From contig CAKTXH010000055.1 of the NCBI GenBank assembly GCA_934630975.1, forward strand, positions 1 through 14,907: a DNA stretch of 14,907 bases. The letters are read 5' to 3'. Made by a program: the position numbers and the translations under genes. Shown here piece by piece: positions 12,031-14,907 of the stretch. The notes under the pieces are model-generated. The model saw nothing but the letters and a program-made list of their open reading frames with translations, ran no database searches and was not told the DNA's origin. This DNA comes from an uncultured Clostridia bacterium. GTDB lineage: Bacteria; Bacillota; Clostridia; Christensenellales; Aristaeellaceae. Position 1 is the first letter of the stretch, and the number at the start of each line of letters is the position of its first letter.

Positions 12031-13307
12031 CGCTTGTCCCTTTCTTCCCTCAGCACCGTTCTCATCTCGCCGATCAGATACAGCGAACCGGCGCAAACCA
12101 CGTTGCCTTCCGGCCCGGCCAGACGGCGCGCTTCCTCCAAGGCATCCTTCACATGCGCGAACGCGTAGGCGCGAATTCCCTGCGCTTCAAACTCCGCCGC
12201 AAGCTCTGCGGCAGGCATCGCGCGCGGGATATTCGGCTGGGTGCAGACGACGCAGCGCACACGCGAAGCGAGCCGCTGGCACATCTTTTCCGTCTCCTTG
12301 TCGCGCATCATCGCGCTGATGAGCACGGTATCCTCCTTCGGCATCCACTTATCCAGATAGCCGCACAGCGCGCGCACGCCGGGGTCGTTGTGCGCGCCGT
12401 CGAGCAGCACGCGCCCGAAGTATTCCAGCCGCCCCGGCCAATGCACGTCGGCCAGCCCCGCGCGAATCGCGCTTGCCGGGATTTTGAAGCCCTTCTTTTT
12501 CAGCGCCAGCAGCGCGCCCAGCGCCGCGCAGGCGTTATCCGCCTGATGCCTGCCGCACAGGGAGACGGTCAGCTCCCTGAGTCGCTCGCCGCCGAAGCTC
12601 ACGTCAAAGGCGATCTGCCTGCGTTCTTCCTGGATATTTTCCGGGGTCAGCTCGAAAACGGGCAGTTCTTTTCCCTTTGCCGCCGCCAGCAGCACGCCGC
12701 GCGCGGCCTTCTCCTGCCTGCCCAGCACGACGGGCACGCCGGGTTTCATAATGCCCGCCTTTTCCAGCGCGATCTGCTCGAGCGTATCGCCAAGCAGCTT
12801 CATGTGATCCATGCCCACTTCGGTGATGACGCTGACCGCCGGGGTGATGATATTCGTCGGGTCAAGCCGACCGCCGAGGCCGACTTCGATCACCGCGACG
12901 TCCACCTTTTCCCGCGCGAAGCAGCAGAAGGCCAGCGCCGTGCCCAGTTCGAACTCGGTGACGTGCACGCCCTCTTTTTCGCAGGCTTCCACCGCGGGCC
13001 AGACGCTTTCCACCAGCGCGGCGAGCTTACCGCCCGCAATGGGTTCGCCGTTCAAGCGGATGCGCTCGTTATAAACCTCGATATACGGCGAGGTATACAG
13101 CCCGGTTCGATATCCCGCCGCGCGAAGCACGCGCTCGGTCATCGCGCAGCAGGAACCCTTGCCGTTCGTACCAGCGACGTGCACCATCGTCAGGCCGTTC
13201 TGCGGGTTACCAAGCTTCGCCATCAAGGCGCGCATATTTTCAAGGCCGTTTTTGCAGCCGGTCGGGTAAACGCTGTGAATCTTTTCAATCGCTTCTTTTT
13301 CCGTCAT
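12027..13307 (-). CDS. folC: Folylpolyglutamate synthase / dihydrofolate synthase
   Basis: FolC joins glutamate residues to folates, and often also makes dihydrofolate from dihydropteroate, using ATP. The chosen ATG at 13307 (MTEKEAIEKI) gives 426 residues, typical of FolC, with a G-rich ribosome site. The upstream ATG at 13325 would coincide with the predicted transcription start near 13324. The Mur-ligase-type P-loop is HVAGTNGKGS near residue 50. FLGTALAFCCF-like and VGLGGRLDPTNI motifs follow, with the conserved SVITEVGMDHMKLLG segment, and the C-terminal domain has LDGAHNDPG. It lies between valS and rsmH; the valS-folC order is common in Bacillota. Its stop overlaps rsmH by four bases. 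Confidence 0.95.
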   Translation of the reverse strand: MTEKEAIEKIHSVYPTGCKNGLENMRALMAKLGNPQNGLTMVHVAGTNGKGSCCAMTERVLRAAGYRTGLYTSPYIEVYNERIRLNGEPIAGGKLAALVESVWPAVEACEKEGVHVTEFELGTALAFCCFAREKVDVAVIEVGLGGRLDPTNIITPAVSVITEVGMDHMKLLGDTLEQIALEKAGIMKPGVPVVLGRQEKAARGVLLAAAKGKELPVFELTPENIQEERRQIAFDVSFGGERLRELTVSLCGRHQADNACAALGALLALKKKGFKIPASAIRAGLADVHWPGRLEYFGRVLLDGAHNDPGVRALCGYLDKWMPKEDTVLISAMMRDKETEKMCQRLASRVRCVVCTQPNIPRAMPAAELAAEFEAQGIRAYAFAHVKDALEEARRLAGPEGNVVCAGSLYLIGEMRTVLREERDKR

Positions 13308-13330
13308 GGGGAACCCCCCTTTCATCCTTT

Positions 13331-13359
13331 TTTATAAGCCATAAAAGAAGGGTTGTCAA
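13331..13359 (-). promoter_or_regulatory. folC-rsmH promoter
   Basis: On the minus strand, TTGACA (13354-13359) and TATAAA (13331-13336) have exactly 17-bp spacing. The -35 box is part of the 3' arm of the valS terminator hairpin. Transcription would start around 13324, which supports the folC start at 13307. Confidence 0.75.
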
Positions 13360-13384
13360 GCCTGAATCGCCCTGACAGCCCTTT
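13343..13384 (-). terminator. valS terminator
   Basis: Six bases after the valS stop, minus-strand arms AAGGGCTGTCA and TGACAACCCTT pair over 11 positions with one mismatch, followed by CTTTT. The T-run is short, so some read-through into folC is possible. Confidence 0.65.
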
Positions 13385-13389
13385 GAGAT

Positions 13390-14907
13390 TTACATATTTG
13401 CGAGATCCTCGATGCGCGCGTTCAGCTTGGCCAGCTTATCGCGGGAGACGGCCAGCTTTTCGCGCTCCTGCTCGACGAGCTGGGCCGGGGCTTTGCTCGT
13501 AAAGCCGGGGTTATTGAGCTTGGCTTCGCCGCGCTCGATATCGCGCTGCACGCTGTCGCGCTCCTTGGTCAGGCGCGCGGTCTCCTTAGCCACATCCACG
13601 AGGTCACCCAGCGGGATGAACAGCTCGGCCGCTTCGCTGACGGCGGAAACCGTCTTAGCCGGCGCTTCCTCATCCTGCGCAAGAATCTGCATGCCGCTGG
13701 CCCACGCAAGGCGGCCGAAATACTCGCCCGCGCCTTCCATCGCGTGCTCCCAGCCCGCCTTCGGGCGCACGATCAGGTGCGCGCGGCGGCCGACGGAAAC
13801 GTTCATCTCGGCGCGGAGGTTGCGGACGGCGCGGATCACGTCCATCACGCCTTCCATCTCGCGCGCCTCCTGCGGGAAGTCCATCGCCTCGTCGACCTTC
13901 GGCCAGTCGGAGAGCATGATCGTGCCTTCCGTGCCGGGGATGTAGCGGTACACCTCGTCGGTGATGAACGGCATGAACGGATGGAGCATCTTGAGCAGGC
14001 AGATCAGCACGTGGCGCAGCACGGCCAGCGTCGCCGCGCGGCCTTCGCCGTTCAGGCTGACCTTGGCCAGCTCGATATACCAGTCGCAGAATTCGCTCCA
14101 CGCGAAATCATAAATCTTCTGCGCGGCCAGGCCGAGGTCGTAATCCTCAAAGTGCGCGCTGACCTCACGGATGGTGTCGTTCAGGCGGGTGAGAATCCAC
14201 TTGTCGGCGGCGGAGAGCGTCTTGCCCTCCAGCGTCTCGGCCTCGTCGCCCATGTTCATGAGCACGAAGCGGCTCGCGTTCCAGATCTTGTTGGCGAAGT
14301 TGCGGGCGGATTCCACCTTGTCGCTGGAGAAACGCATGTCGTTTCCCGGGCTGACGCCCATGACCAGCGAGAAGCGCAGCGCGTCCGCGCCGTACTGGTC
14401 GATGACCTCCAGCGGATCGACGCCGTTGCCCAACGACTTGCTCATCTTGCGCCCCTGCGCGTCGCGCACAAGGCCGTGAATCAGCACGGTGTGGAACGGC
14501 GGCTTGCCCATCTGCTCGATACCCGAGAAGATCATGCGGGCGACCCAGAAGAAGATGATGTCGTAACCCGTGACCAGCACGCTGGTCGGGTAGAAATACG
14601 CCAGATCCTCGGTCTTATCCGGCCAGCCGAGCGTGGAGAACGGCCACAGCGCGGAGGAGAACCACGTATCCAGCACGTCCTCGTCCTGCGTCAGGTGCGT
14701 GCAGCCGCACTTCGGGCAGACGGTCGGCGTTTCGCGCGCGACGATGACCTCGCCGCAATCGTCGCAGTACCACGCCGGGATGCGGTGACCCCACCAGAGC
14801 TGGCGGGAGATGCACCAGTCGCGGATGTTTTCCATCCACGTCATGTAGTTCTTCGCGAAGCGCTCCGGCACGAAGCGGACCTCGCCGTTCTTGACGCACT
14901 CGATGGC
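13390..14907 (-). CDS. valS: Valyl-tRNA synthetase, partial (C-terminal 505 residues)
   Basis: A class I aminoacyl-tRNA synthetase that charges tRNA-Val. The frame is open to the right edge, so the N-terminal part with the HIGH motif and most of the editing domain is outside. Visible features in order are RDWCISRQLWWGHRIPAWYC, a cysteine pair set (CDDCG and CPKCGC) of the zinc-ribbon type, DVLDTWFSSALWPFSTLGWP, the catalytic GRKMSKSLGNGVDP loop, the anticodon-binding helical domain (ARNFANKIWNASRF onward, with FCDWYIE), and a C-terminal coiled coil (about the last 65 residues, LTKERDSVQRDIERGEAKL) that is typical of ValS and distinguishes it from IleRS and LeuRS. The stop is TAA at 13390. It is followed by a terminator and folC. 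Confidence 0.97.
   Translation of the reverse strand, partial: AIECVKNGEVRFVPERFAKNYMTWMENIRDWCISRQLWWGHRIPAWYCDDCGEVIVARETPTVCPKCGCTHLTQDEDVLDTWFSSALWPFSTLGWPDKTEDLAYFYPTSVLVTGYDIIFFWVARMIFSGIEQMGKPPFHTVLIHGLVRDAQGRKMSKSLGNGVDPLEVIDQYGADALRFSLVMGVSPGNDMRFSSDKVESARNFANKIWNASRFVLMNMGDEAETLEGKTLSAADKWILTRLNDTIREVSAHFEDYDLGLAAQKIYDFAWSEFCDWYIELAKVSLNGEGRAATLAVLRHVLICLLKMLHPFMPFITDEVYRYIPGTEGTIMLSDWPKVDEAMDFPQEAREMEGVMDVIRAVRNLRAEMNVSVGRRAHLIVRPKAGWEHAMEGAGEYFGRLAWASGMQILAQDEEAPAKTVSAVSEAAELFIPLGDLVDVAKETARLTKERDSVQRDIERGEAKLNNPGFTSKAPAQLVEQEREKLAVSRDKLAKLNARIEDLANM

Noticed and set aside
1..14907. CRISPR array, prophage, integrase or toxin-antitoxin genes
   Set aside because: No regularly spaced repeats or recognisable proteins of these types were found.

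Overview
The window reads as a chromosomal segment of a GC-rich member of the Bacillota, most likely a clostridium. The grounds are strong AGGAGG-type ribosome binding sites, TTGACA/TATAAT promoters, a valS-folC gene pair, an Rrf2 regulator next to cysK, and a secreted FMN/FAD reductase. The genus cannot be fixed from sequence alone. Most genes are on the minus strand. Many small promoters, terminators and hairpin-rich 3' regions are readable.

Layout: (1) 1-557, minus: 5' part of an oleate hydratase gene, running off the left edge. (2) 558-3907: a methionine-type ABC importer operon metQ-metN-metI (minus), with a strong promoter, a 13-codon upstream ORF, a hairpin between metQ and metN, and a hairpin-rich tail ending in a terminator. 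(3) 3976-5716: cysK (minus) divergent from an IscR-like Rrf2 regulator (plus), each with a good promoter; an inverted repeat covers the regulator's -10 box. (4) 5778-6249: facing remnants of an FMN-binding protein gene and an AraC-family gene, apparently two divergent genes whose 5' halves and shared promoter were deleted. (5) 6241-6831: a TetR-type regulator. (6) 7003-7078: tRNA-Ala(GGC) with its own promoter and terminator. (7) 7121-8793: a MerR-type regulator with two small membrane proteins (minus), divergent from a secreted FMN- and FAD-binding reductase (8962-10662, plus) whose promoter has the 19-bp spacer and internal dyad typical of MerR targets. (8) 10663-11082: intergenic region with terminators, a degraded IS1182-like transposase fragment and a possible small RNA. 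(9) 11083-14907: valS (partial), folC and rsmH (minus), with folC-rsmH joined by an ATGA overlap.

The most notable observation is that the MetQ-like binding protein is circularly permuted. The segment matching the second half of ordinary MetQ comes first, directly after the signal peptide, and the segment with the usual N-terminal motifs comes last. It also lacks a lipobox cysteine. The sulfur theme (MetQNI, CysK, Rrf2) suggests a local sulfur amino-acid cluster. The MerR/flavoprotein locus looks like an inducible extracellular reductase system of unknown substrate.
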